Origin: Bathymodiolus japonicus methanotrophic gill symbiont
GTDB lineage: Bacteria; Pseudomonadota; Gammaproteobacteria; Methylococcales; Methylomonadaceae
Assembly: GCF_019721995.1 (NCBI RefSeq)
Contig: NZ_BLYC01000003.1
Span: 124,001-188,000, forward strand
Reading direction: 5' to 3'
DNA: 64,000 nt
This document shows, piece by piece, positions 56,403 to 64,000 of this stretch. A program made the translations under genes and the position numbers. The notes under the pieces were generated by a model, which saw only the letters and a list, made by a program, of their open reading frames with translations, had not been told where the DNA came from and did not search any database. How positions within the stretch are numbered: the stretch's first letter is position 1; every line of letters begins with the position of its first letter.

Positions 56403-56697
56403 TCGGGGAGTCGCTATTTTTGCGAAAGCTTGTTTTGGGCATCCCAGCCCAAGCAAGCAGCAAAAACTTAACGCGACCACTTATGCCTCCGGCGGCCCCG
56501 ATTCGTCCTCGTCACCTCGTCCCGACCCAACAAGGGGTCGGAACATAGGCTCCAAATGACTTGACGCCGTGTCGGATGGCCTTTTATTTTGTCTCCACCT
56601 TCGCTAACGCTCAGACTCCGACAAAACAACGGCCCTACGGCTATCGCGGACTAAAAATCTTCACTTCGCTAAAGCTCCGTTTCCAGGATTTTCAGCG
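56403..56697 (+). mobile_element. HZE-3 element d (295 bp)
   Basis: Same ends; flanks GGCCT and ATGGAAG, contiguous in the other IS-C copy. It lies only 125 bp from element c in the same orientation. Confidence 0.9.
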
Positions 56698-57976
56698 ATG
56701 GAAGCCTGTTTACAAAGCTATCGGAAGCCGGTTTAATATTCTCTCTAGGTTAAGGTGCAATAATGTACTGTACGATCGTCCAGAAAAAAGAAAACCCAAG
56801 CAGAGGGGCGGAATAAAAAGTACGGGCAGCGTCTGGGGTCAGCCACAGACATGGCAAAAACAGTACAACAAAAGGCCCGATCGTATACCGTGAATCTCTA
56901 TGGAAAACAGCGTGAAGTCAGGGCTTATAGTCGCGTTGTCATGCTGACAACATTGAAACGACCCGTTCAGGTTGTCTGGGGGTTTCGTCGCACACAGTGG
57001 ATTGCTTTGTTTACGACCGATCTAAGTTTATCCGTCACACAGATTATTGAGTATTATGGTGCGCGATGGAAAATAGAATCCGGGTTCAAAGAGCTCAAGC
57101 AAGACATAGGGAGTCAGAAAAGTCAGTGTCGAAATGCGCAGGCAGTGACCAACCATTTGAACTTCTGTATGATGGCAACAACGCTGACGTGGATTTACGC
57201 GGATCGTTTAAAAACCAATCCGGAACGTCGGCACAAAGTGAAGGGGCGAGCCAGTTTCGCCTTTTCAGATATCCGCCGCATCATTGCCGAAGCGGCTTTG
57301 GATCCGGATTTTGAAAGGGTTTGCCACAAATACAGCAGCTCCCCTGTAAATTCGGTGGTAGCCGTTTTATTGCGAATGGTTGCTTGATGAATTTCTAAGA
57401 AACTTCAGTTTCTTTATACCTTTAGGAATAACAATGCCTCTTTCACTGAGTAGCCCTCGCACTTGATTAACCAGCGCAGTACGTTTGCCAACAAGGCCTT
57501 CACGTATTCTATGAACAAGTTGAATGTCTTGCTGTCCAATCGTTTTTATCGACACTGTGCGCTTATTTGGACGGGTAACCGCATCAAATATAGCAGCGGC
57601 ATCATTAAAGTCATTTTTGTTCCCCACCACAAAACCCTTTACATGACGGGCATTAAGCAAAATGACTTCATGCCCTTGTTTAGTTAACTCTCTTGCCCAG
57701 TGATGAGCTCCGCCACAGTCTTCTATTCCAATTAAGCTCACTGGATAATTTGCAAAAAATATTAAAAGCTCAGCTCGTTTTAGCTTTTTCTTAACAGGTT
57801 TTGATTTTTTTCATCAAATGTATACATGTGAAAAATATTTTTTGCTATATCCAATCCAATTACGCTATTATTCATGTTGGGCTCCTCTTTGCTCCGTTAT
57901 TACCCTTAGGTGCATTATGACACTGTTGGTGGGAGAGGAGTCCATATCATCAGCCTACGCAGGGCAGCGTGCGCGC

Positions 57977-58822
57977 TTACTTACCTAAAATACCTTTGAC
58001 TGCATGTAATAAATCAGCGGGTAAGACGACTGTTTTAGAATTATCAGACTCGGCTAATTCGCGCATCGCCTCAATATATTTTTCACCTAGTAAATAAGTT
58101 GCCGGTAGCTCTTTATCTTTCAGCGCGGTGGTAATGCTTTCTATCGCTTTACCACTGGCATCTGCGAGTAATATTTTTGCTTCGGCATCACGGTGGGAGG
58201 CTTCTAATCGCCCATCCGCTTCAAGAATAGCCGCTTGTTTTGCGCCTTTTGCCCGCGTGACTGCTGCACGACGTTCCCGTTCTGCAGCACTTTGCTCTTC
58301 CATTGATGCCTGCATGGTTGTAGACGGATTGATATCCTGAATTTCCACGGTTTTAAGGGTGATACCCCAGTCGGCGATATCATCGGAGGTGCCGTCTTTT
58401 AACTTTGTTTTGATATGCTCTCTTGATGACAAAGCTTCATCTAAAGTCATTTCACCAATAATTGCTCTCAGTGATGTCTGGATAAGCTTTACGATTGCCA
58501 GCTCGTAATCTTCTACGCCATAAACAGCTTTCTCTGGGGATACGATATTAATATAAGCTATCGCATTGGCAATAATCATCGCATTATCTTTGGTGATCAC
58601 TTCCTGCGAAGGGATGTCCAGTACGATATCCTTAGTCGTCAGCCTGTCGATAATAGAATCCACATAGGGAATCACAAAATTCAAGCCGGGCGTTAAGGTC
58701 GAGTGATATTTCCCCAGGCGTTGCACGATATGCTTATAACCCTGTGGGACTATGCGCACGCCTTTTACGACCGTTACAATCACTAATAATACAAATACTC
58801 CTACAACTGATAAACCTTCCAT
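57977..58822 (-). CDS. qmcA: SPFH/Band 7 (stomatin-like) membrane protein, QmcA type
   Basis: 281 residues: one N-terminal membrane helix (VVGVFVLLVIVTVVKGVRIV), then the Band 7 domain (VPQGYKHIVQRLGKYHSTL, PGLNFVIPYVD) and a coiled-coil rich in Ala/Glu (ERERRAAVTRAKGAKQAAIL). Length matches QmcA/paraslipin proteins. It forms ring-like oligomers on the inner membrane and works with NfeD proteins, one of which is encoded immediately upstream. Intact. Confidence 0.9.
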   Translation of the reverse strand: MEGLSVVGVFVLLVIVTVVKGVRIVPQGYKHIVQRLGKYHSTLTPGLNFVIPYVDSIIDRLTTKDIVLDIPSQEVITKDNAMIIANAIAYINIVSPEKAVYGVEDYELAIVKLIQTSLRAIIGEMTLDEALSSREHIKTKLKDGTSDDIADWGITLKTVEIQDINPSTTMQASMEEQSAAERERRAAVTRAKGAKQAAILEADGRLEASHRDAEAKILLADASGKAIESITTALKDKELPATYLLGEKYIEAMRELAESDNSKTVVLPADLLHAVKGILGK

Positions 58823-58838
58823 ATACTATCCTCTCACA

Positions 58839-59300
58839 TTATTTTGCTGAAACAATCAGCGTATTACCCGAAAATTCGCGCACCATGACGCGACCACCTA
58901 AATCTACTGTATCAGTACAAATAAATTGCCATTCATCATTGCCCAGAATCGGGGCAGGAAAGCGCAAAGTTCCACGCCCCTCATGCACTGAATTATACTC
59001 AATCACCGTGCCAACTTGCCCTATCATGCTCTCCCGCGACATGCCGGAAAAGGTTTTATTTTTAAGATGTGGTGATACCCATTTAAACCAGGAAAATACG
59101 ATAATAATGGACAAGATTATCCAGAGCATCAGCTGCACAGTAAATGAAAAAGGCACTATCCATAACAGCAAGCCGACAATAATTGCACTGACACCGAACC
59201 ATAAGGCAACAAAACTAACCAATAATATCTCCGCCAGCGCTAAGCCTAGCCCAAAAATCAGCCAGTGCCAGTAAGCAATATTTGCATTTAACCACTCCAT
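58839..59300 (-). CDS. NfeD family protein
   Basis: 153 residues; three or four hydrophobic segments, then a small OB-fold domain (MIGQVGTVIEYNSVHEGRGT, RVMVREFSGNTLIV). This is the short, non-protease NfeD type (YbbJ-like) that partners SPFH proteins. It is 16 bases upstream of qmcA on the same strand, so a two-gene operon is likely. Confidence 0.88.
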   Translation of the reverse strand: MEWLNANIAYWHWLIFGLGLALAEILLVSFVALWFGVSAIIVGLLLWIVPFSFTVQLMLWIILSIIIVFSWFKWVSPHLKNKTFSGMSRESMIGQVGTVIEYNSVHEGRGTLRFPAPILGNDEWQFICTDTVDLGGRVMVREFSGNTLIVSAK

Positions 59301-59382
59301 CAGTCCTCCTCCCCTTAAAATTTATTTTATTTCATGCCCGATTAAGTACAATAGTCATATTTTATTTACAATAGGAAAAATC

Positions 59383-59634
59383 ATGATTATCTGGGCGTTT
59401 AATTTACTTATTCTGGCGGTTGGTATTTTAGTAGTAGGTTTAATCAAACCGAAATGGCTGCTATTCTGGATGGAGCAACCGAACAGGTATATCATTGTCG
59501 GCGTGTCACTGGTTTTATTTATGGCTGCTGCTATCATGTTTGGCGAAGGAAACAGACAAAACGTCCCGCTATCAGAAGTAGTACAAACCGAGCAGCAAGC
59601 ACCTACAGAAATTCCTTCCGACTTAGTGAAATAG
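59383..59634 (+). CDS. Small two-helix membrane protein, unknown
   Basis: 83 residues: two transmembrane helices (FNLLILAVGILVVGLI and YIIVGVSLVLFMAAAIMF) joined by a loop KPKWLLFWMEQPNR, then a short polar tail. No family recognised with confidence. It is divergent from the nfeD-qmcA pair, with a plausible AGGAAAA ribosome-binding site. Codon pattern and hydrophobic layout support a real gene. Confidence 0.65.
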   Translation: MIIWAFNLLILAVGILVVGLIKPKWLLFWMEQPNRYIIVGVSLVLFMAAAIMFGEGNRQNVPLSEVVQTEQQAPTEIPSDLVK

Positions 59635-59665
59635 GCAGGTCTGGATTTTTATCTTATTGAGCAGG

Positions 59666-59688
59666 ATAGAGCGGACTTCAGTCCACTA
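59666..59688. repeat. REP-like palindrome
   Basis: TAGAGCGGACTTCAGTCCAC variant between convergent genes. Confidence 0.65.
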
Positions 59689-59735
59689 ATCCTGCAACAA
59701 GCCCTGGCATTAGCTATCGCGTAATACCACTCTAC

Positions 59736-60347
59736 TTATTTACTTTCCTGAGTAATTAACTCATTCATCACCTTGATAATGCCTCCATGGGAACCAGCGG
59801 TTCTGCCATTAACCAGATACTTGCCATTAACCACAATGGCTGGAACACCGGCAATACCATAACGTGGTCCCATACTTTTTGCCTGACGCATTTTTGTATC
59901 TACGATAAAAGAATTGTAGGCATCATGAAAAGCAGTTTCATCAACACCATGCGCTACAAAGAACTTCGCCAAATCATCTTCGCTGGTTAATTGTTGCTTA
60001 TTAACCTGTATCGCCTGAAAAAAGTCGGCATGAACCTTATCTACAACACCCAGCACTTCAGCCGTAAAATAAGCTTTCGCATGCTTTGCCCAAAGCGCAC
60101 TAAACACTGCTGGCTGGCGTATAAAGATAACATTATCAGGTAAATTAGAGCGCCATTTTTCTATAGCCGGCTCGAATTGATAGCAGTGTGGGCAGCCATA
60201 CCAGAATAACTCGATCACTTCGACCTTAGTAGGATCCTGAGTTGGCTGTATTGTCGCCAGGTCCTTATAGCCTTTGTCCGCTGCAAAGCTGACGCTAGTC
60301 AAAACCAGCAAGCTTACCAGGCTCGCTTTAATGATATTTTTAAACAT
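59736..60347 (-). CDS. dsbA: Thiol:disulfide interchange protein DsbA
   Basis: 203 residues with a signal peptide (ASLVSLLVLTSVSFA) and the thioredoxin-fold active site WYGCPHCYQF. The cis-proline loop is GIAGVPAIVVNGKY. The CPHC motif identifies DsbA, the periplasmic oxidant that introduces disulfides. It is next to cytochrome c4 and engB as in pseudomonads. Confidence 0.94.
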   Translation of the reverse strand: MFKNIIKASLVSLLVLTSVSFAADKGYKDLATIQPTQDPTKVEVIELFWYGCPHCYQFEPAIEKWRSNLPDNVIFIRQPAVFSALWAKHAKAYFTAEVLGVVDKVHADFFQAIQVNKQQLTSEDDLAKFFVAHGVDETAFHDAYNSFIVDTKMRQAKSMGPRYGIAGVPAIVVNGKYLVNGRTAGSHGGIIKVMNELITQESK

Positions 60348-60380
60348 GCTATTTCCTTTTCTCTTATTTATCTCACATCA

Positions 60381-61088
60381 TCATTTCATTGTAGAAACAT
60401 AAAATGCCATTGCCTTTATCTCCTCTTCGGACATTTTTTTGGCAATCATATGCATCATATTATCAGCGTTATTACTACGCGCGCCAGTTTTAAAATCTGC
60501 TAAGGTTTTCTTTAGATAATCCGCATGCTGCCCCTTTAAAGCCGGAAAAGAAGCAGGTTCATTCCCTTCACCATTAGGACCATGACAAGCAATACAAGCG
60601 GATATCTCATTATCCAGATCGCCATTGCGATACACATCGTAGCCCGTTGCTAACAAGGTAGCCTGCTGATCTTGTAAGACTTGTTTTGCTGCTGCTTTTT
60701 CATCTGCAGATAGCGCATCGTCATCATCAATATCATCCAGATCATCTGGGTTCACTTGCGGTGCCGCATTTTCCGAGACTGTCTGTGCTGCATAAAAAGC
60801 GGCTATATCCTGAATATCCTGATCAGAAAGTCCTGCAACCATCGAATTCATTGTTGCATCATTGCGTGAGCCATCTTTAAAAGCATGAAGCTGCTTAACC
60901 AGATAGCCTTCATTTTGTGCAGCTAATTTTGGAAACAGAGGCATCATACTATTACCATCACCACCATGACAACTGGCACAAGAGCCGCTTAATTCCTGAC
61001 CTGAACTAACATCCCCTGCTGCCAGAGCAATGCCAGACGCATCGAGTAAAGCAAACGAAACTGCAACCGCCATTAAACTTTTCTTCAT
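60381..61088 (-). CDS. Cytochrome c4 (dihaem)
   Basis: 235 residues from ATG 61088, which has AAAGGGGA upstream; the frame is open 30 bases further. Signal peptide ending ALAAG. Two haem motifs, CASCHGGDG and CIACHGPNG, lie in two similar halves, each with a distal methionine region (NSMMPLFPKL; AKKMSEEEIKAMAFY). An acidic linker rich in Asp (DDLDDIDDDDALSADEK) joins the halves and is longer than usual. It is a periplasmic electron carrier to terminal oxidases. Intact. Confidence 0.92.
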   Translation of the reverse strand: MKKSLMAVAVSFALLDASGIALAAGDVSSGQELSGSCASCHGGDGNSMMPLFPKLAAQNEGYLVKQLHAFKDGSRNDATMNSMVAGLSDQDIQDIAAFYAAQTVSENAAPQVNPDDLDDIDDDDALSADEKAAAKQVLQDQQATLLATGYDVYRNGDLDNEISACIACHGPNGEGNEPASFPALKGQHADYLKKTLADFKTGARSNNADNMMHMIAKKMSEEEIKAMAFYVSTMK

Positions 61089-61188
61089 TAGATTCCCCTT
61101 TCGGAATAAGATAAACATAAGGTTGTTATGTACAATAGTTAGGTAGAATTCTACTCTAAATTAATTAATCCCTCCACACGAGTTACGC

Positions 61189-61788
61189 ATGAATCCTCTC
61201 TATCATCAGGCCAAATTTATTCTAAGCGCACCTGACTTAAACTCCTGCCCTACTGACACAGGTAGGGAAGTCGCCTTTGCTGGCCGCTCAAACGCAGGAA
61301 AATCCAGCGCTTTAAACACTTTATCCCGGCAAAAATCACTGGCACGAACCAGTAAAACACCGGGTCGCACACAACTACTTAATTTTTTTAACCTGAATGA
61401 ACAGCAGCGCTTTGTTGATCTGCCTGGCTATGGATATGCCAAAGTGCCTGAGCGTATCAAGCAACAATGGCATCTATTAATGGAGAGCTATTTACGCGAG
61501 CGTGAATCTTTATACGGTATTATTCTGGTTATGGATATCCGCCACCCATTGACTGAATTTGACTGGCAAATGATCGAATGGTGCGCCTATAGCAAAAAAC
61601 CACTGCACCTACTGCTAACCAAAGCTGATAAGTTCAACTATGGTGCGGCCAAGAATACCTTGTTTAAAGTGCAGCGTGAACTTGAGAAGCAAGATATATC
61701 GGTCACGCTACAAATGTTTTCGGCATTAAAAAAGACGGGGGTCGATGATATTCATCAGTTATTAGATAGCTGGTTTCAGGCCGAATAA
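61189..61788 (+). CDS. engB: Ribosome biogenesis GTPase EngB (YihA/YsxC)
   Basis: 199 residues: G1 [15 protein letters not shown]2 region [14 protein letters not shown]3 [13 protein letters not shown]4 TKADKF. Length fits the TrmE-Era-EngB family. It is needed for assembly of the large ribosomal subunit. Divergent from cytochrome c4 and convergent with polA, a conserved neighbourhood. Confidence 0.95.
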   Translation: MNPLYHQAKFILSAPDLNSCPTDTGREVAFAGRSNAGKSSALNTLSRQKSLARTSKTPGRTQLLNFFNLNEQQRFVDLPGYGYAKVPERIKQQWHLLMESYLRERESLYGIILVMDIRHPLTEFDWQMIEWCAYSKKPLHLLLTKADKFNYGAAKNTLFKVQRELEKQDISVTLQMFSALKKTGVDDIHQLLDSWFQAE

Positions 61789-61801
61789 TTTACTCAGGCA
61801 T

Positions 61802-61829
61802 GGTAGAGCAGACTAAAGTCCGCTCTACA
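61802..61829. repeat. REP-like palindrome between convergent engB and polA
   Basis: GAGCAGACTAAAGTCCGCTC core; position between two gene ends suggests a role in 3' end protection or termination. Confidence 0.7.
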
Positions 61830-61836
61830 CCATATT

Positions 61837-63999
61837 TTAATGCGCTTCATCCCAGTTTATCCCTACGCCTATATCCACCAGTAAGGGCACATCTAATGTA
61901 GCCGCTCCAGACATCAGCCTTCTAATGATCGTGCTGTAGTCTTCTACTTTATCATGCGCAATTTCAAAGACCAGCTCATCATGCACCTGCATAATCATTT
62001 TGGCATCGGTTTGCTGTTCCTGTAACCAGGCATCTGCTGCAATCATCGCCAGCTTAATAATATCCGCTGCACTTCCCTGCATAGGCGCATTGATTGCGGT
62101 GCGTTCTGCATACTGTCTGCGCGCAGCATTTTTTGAATGAATTTCAGGCAAGTATAAGCGCCGCCCCCATAAGGTCTCAACATAGCCCTGCTCTTTCGCC
62201 AGTTCGCGGGTATCATCCATATACTGCTTAACACCCGGGTATCGAGAAAAATATAAATCAATATATTCCTGCGCCTGATTACGTCCCAAACCCAGCTGTT
62301 TGGCCAGACCAAACGCTGACATGCCATAAATCAGGCCAAAGTTAATCGCTTTGGCAGAACGGCGTAAATCAGCTGTGACTTGTTCCAGGTTCACGGCAAA
62401 CACCTCGGCAGCCGTTGCCTTATGAATATCTTCACCCTTGGAAAAGGCATCCAGCAAACCCGCATCACCGGATAAATGCGCCATAATACGCAATTCGATT
62501 TGCGAATAATCAGCAGCCACTATTGTATATCCTTCTGGCGCTACAAACGCCTGGCGAATTCGCCGACCCTCTGCGCTACGCACCGGGATATTTTGCAAAT
62601 TTGGATTAGAAGAAGATAAACGTCCTGTAGCTGCAACGGCCTGATGATACGAGGTATGTACCCGCCCCGTTTTAGCGCTGATTTGCAATGGCAATTTATC
62701 GGTATAAGTTGATTTCAGCTTACTCATACTACGGTGTTTTAAGATCAGCTCCGGTAGCGGATATTCTTCTGCTAACTCCTGCAATACCGACTCAGCCGTA
62801 GATGGCTGGCCTTTTGGGGTTTTCTTTAATACCGGGAGTTTTAACTGATCATATAGCACATGCTGGATTTGCTTGGGCGAGGCGATATTAAAGCTCCGCC
62901 CAGCCATTTCATGCGCCTGCTGCTCTATCGCCATAATATGATTTGCCAGTTCCATACTCTGCTGCGCCAACATATCACTGTCTATCAGCACTCCATTACG
63001 CTCCATACGCGATAAAACGCTTAATACCGGCAGCTCTATATTGCGATAGAGGTCAACCAGCGCTGGATGTTCAGCCAGCTTTGGCGCCAGCACATGGTGC
63101 AAAGCCAGGGTAATATCAGCATCTTCTGCCGCATATTCTGCAGCCTGTTCCACTGACACTTCAGCAAAGCCTATCTGTTTTGTGCCCTTTCCCGCAACAT
63201 CTTCATAGTGTGTGGTTTTTCGCTGCAAGTAGGTTTTCGCCAGACCATCCATATTATGCCGGGTTAACGTGCTATTCAGCACATAGGATTCCAGCATGGT
63301 ATCTTCAGCTATTCCCTGCAATTTAATCGCATAATTAGCCAGCACATTGGCATCATATTTTAAATTTTGCCCCACTTTCGCTTGTTGGGGATCCTCTAAT
63401 AAGGGCTTTAATTTCTGCAACACCGCATCCCGCGGCAATTGTTCAGGAGCATCGGGGTAATCATGCGCTAAAGGTATATACGCAGCCTCGCCCTCGGTAA
63501 CAGCAAAAGACACACCTACAATCTCAGCCTCGCTATAATCCAGGCTGGTGGTTTCGGTATCAAAAGCAAACAGCTTTGCTGCGGTTAATTTATCCAGCCA
63601 GTGATCAAACTGATCCCAGCTTACAATCATTGCATATTCTGTAGCCACTACTGCTGTCTCCACTGGAGCTTCAGATTCAGGAGCCAGTGCTTGTTGGGTC
63701 ACTGGCGCCCGCAGTAACTCTTTTGACCATGCAGAAAGCCCCAAAGCTTCCACGCGTTCCTGTAACTCGGCATTATCTACCTGTTTACAACGTAAATCTT
63801 CTATTTTATAGGGTAACCCCAGATCGCATTTTATCGTCGTCAGCTGTTTGGATAACGGCAGATCGACCAGGCTGGCACGCAAGCTATCTCCTACTTTACC
63901 TTTAATCTCATGCGCATTAGCTATCAAGTTATCAAGCGTCTGATATTGAGCCAACCATTTTGCTGCTGTTTTTGGCCCTACCTTAGGCACTCCGGGGAT
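61837..63999 (-). CDS. polA: DNA polymerase I, N-terminus outside the window
   Basis: About 720 C-terminal residues; the frame continues beyond base 64000 (IPGVPKVGPKTAAKWL, the helix-hairpin-helix of the 5'-3' exonuclease domain). Then the 3'-5' exonuclease domain with FAFDTETTSLDY and YAAEDADITL, and the polymerase domain with VAADYSQIELRIMAHL (motif A), RRSAKAINFGLIYGMSAFGL (motif B, O-helix) and MQVHDELVFE (motif C). The proofreading acids appear intact. Repair and Okazaki-fragment processing enzyme. Confidence 0.96.
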   Translation of the reverse strand: MPGVPKVGPKTAAKWLAQYQTLDNLIANAHEIKGKVGDSLRASLVDLPLSKQLTTIKCDLGLPYKIEDLRCKQVDNAELQERVEALGLSAWSKELLRAPVTQQALAPESEAPVETAVVATEYAMIVSWDQFDHWLDKLTAAKLFAFDTETTSLDYSEAEIVGVSFAVTEGEAAYIPLAHDYPDAPEQLPRDAVLQKLKPLLEDPQQAKVGQNLKYDANVLANYAIKLQGIAEDTMLESYVLNSTLTRHNMDGLAKTYLQRKTTHYEDVAGKGTKQIGFAEVSVEQAAEYAAEDADITLALHHVLAPKLAEHPALVDLYRNIELPVLSVLSRMERNGVLIDSDMLAQQSMELANHIMAIEQQAHEMAGRSFNIASPKQIQHVLYDQLKLPVLKKTPKGQPSTAESVLQELAEEYPLPELILKHRSMSKLKSTYTDKLPLQISAKTGRVHTSYHQAVAATGRLSSSNPNLQNIPVRSAEGRRIRQAFVAPEGYTIVAADYSQIELRIMAHLSGDAGLLDAFSKGEDIHKATAAEVFAVNLEQVTADLRRSAKAINFGLIYGMSAFGLAKQLGLGRNQAQEYIDLYFSRYPGVKQYMDDTRELAKEQGYVETLWGRRLYLPEIHSKNAARRQYAERTAINAPMQGSAADIIKLAMIAADAWLQEQQTDAKMIMQVHDELVFEIAHDKVEDYSTIIRRLMSGAATLDVPLLVDIGVGINWDEAH

Positions 64000-64000
64000 A

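Larger units (their letters stand above)
55253..57408 (+). mobile_element. IS-C copy in IS110, carrying two HZE-3
   Basis: Ends CTGAAGTTTCCTAG and CTAAGAAACTTCAG; 8-bp duplication TTTCTTTA (55245-55252, 57409-57416) within the IS110 gene. Minus the two HZE-3 it is 1566 bp. The transposase starts at 55461; besides the insertions a lost G near 56805 shifts the frame. Confidence 0.9.
54692..57875 (-). pseudogene. IS110-family transposase, frameshifted twice and split by IS-C
   Basis: ATG at 57875 begins NNSVIGLDIAKNIFHMYTF (first acid of the DEDD RuvC-like domain). A one-base shift in an A7 tract near 57810 precedes LIGIEDCGGAHHWAREL and NKNDFNDAAAI. IS-C then interrupts after IPKGIKK, and the C-terminal Transposase_20 half continues (FLDVPGIGAITATIIASDIG, ASLGIVPRQHSSGDNQ). 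A second shift in an A7 tract near 54834 precedes the last codons, which would end at TAG 54692-54694. Both frameshifts lie in poly-A runs, so slippage or sequencing error should be considered. Confidence 0.85.

Overview
The window reads as a chromosomal segment of a gammaproteobacterium. The gene set (Rnf complex, LPS export by Wzm/Wzt, cytochrome c4-DsbA-EngB-PolA neighbourhood, MltF, NagZ, YicC-Gmk) fits Methylococcales/Thiotrichales-like lineages, but the sequence alone does not fix the order. No rRNA, tRNA or CRISPR array was seen. By hand count about 24-25 kb of the 64 kb (roughly 38%) is mobile DNA, much of it nested, and many host genes beside it are broken. This looks like a genome in the middle of an insertion-sequence burst.

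Layout. 1-2.2 kb: an IS66 remnant and pieces of two IS4-type elements, abutting a beheaded ClC channel gene. 2.9-4.7 kb: a PLP decarboxylase and a DUF2007 protein. 4.8-9.1 kb: nested IS4-A/IS4-B. 9.2-14.6 kb: a well-kept block with mltF, nagZ, a hypoxanthine phosphoribosyltransferase, a methylthio-nucleoside phosphorylase, yicC and gmk. 14.6-17.4 kb: more mobile DNA around two small unknown genes. 17.5-24.2 kb: a surface-polysaccharide locus (methyltransferase/double glycosyltransferase, lipid A-type acyltransferase, Wzt and Wzm). 25-36 kb: mostly decaying genes (endonuclease/exonuclease/phosphatase lipoprotein, ytoQ, patatin, a large FAD oxidoreductase) with an intact DUF3014 gene and rhlE. 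36-38 kb: an intact IS630. 38-48 kb: an rnf cluster (rnfC duplicated, D, G, E, then A) split by a GtrA/GT39/GtrB glycosylation cassette. 48-57.9 kb: an IS nest. 58-64 kb: qmcA-nfeD, dsbA, cytochrome c4, engB and the 3' part of polA.

Three IS families dominate. IS4-A has termini beginning CTCGATGTTCAAG, 5-bp target duplications and a reconstructed length of 1531 bp. IS4-B has termini CATCAGTGTTCCC, 8-bp duplications and is 1534 bp. IS-C has termini CTGAAGTTTC and is about 1.57 kb. Short non-autonomous elements share the ends of two of them: MITE-A with IS4-A and MITE-B with IS-C. MITE-C (320 bp, 3-bp duplications) has no visible parent.

The most unusual feature is a set of twelve short structured elements, here called HZE (hairpin-ended, zero-duplication elements). 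They come in three types of constant length (260, 280 and 295 bp). They lack terminal inverted repeats and insert without any target duplication, so exact removal rebuilds the host sequence base for base. Removing them restores reading frames in two host genes (one of them twice) and matches intact transposase copies at five further sites. The types share end modules in different combinations and contain hairpins with compensatory changes.
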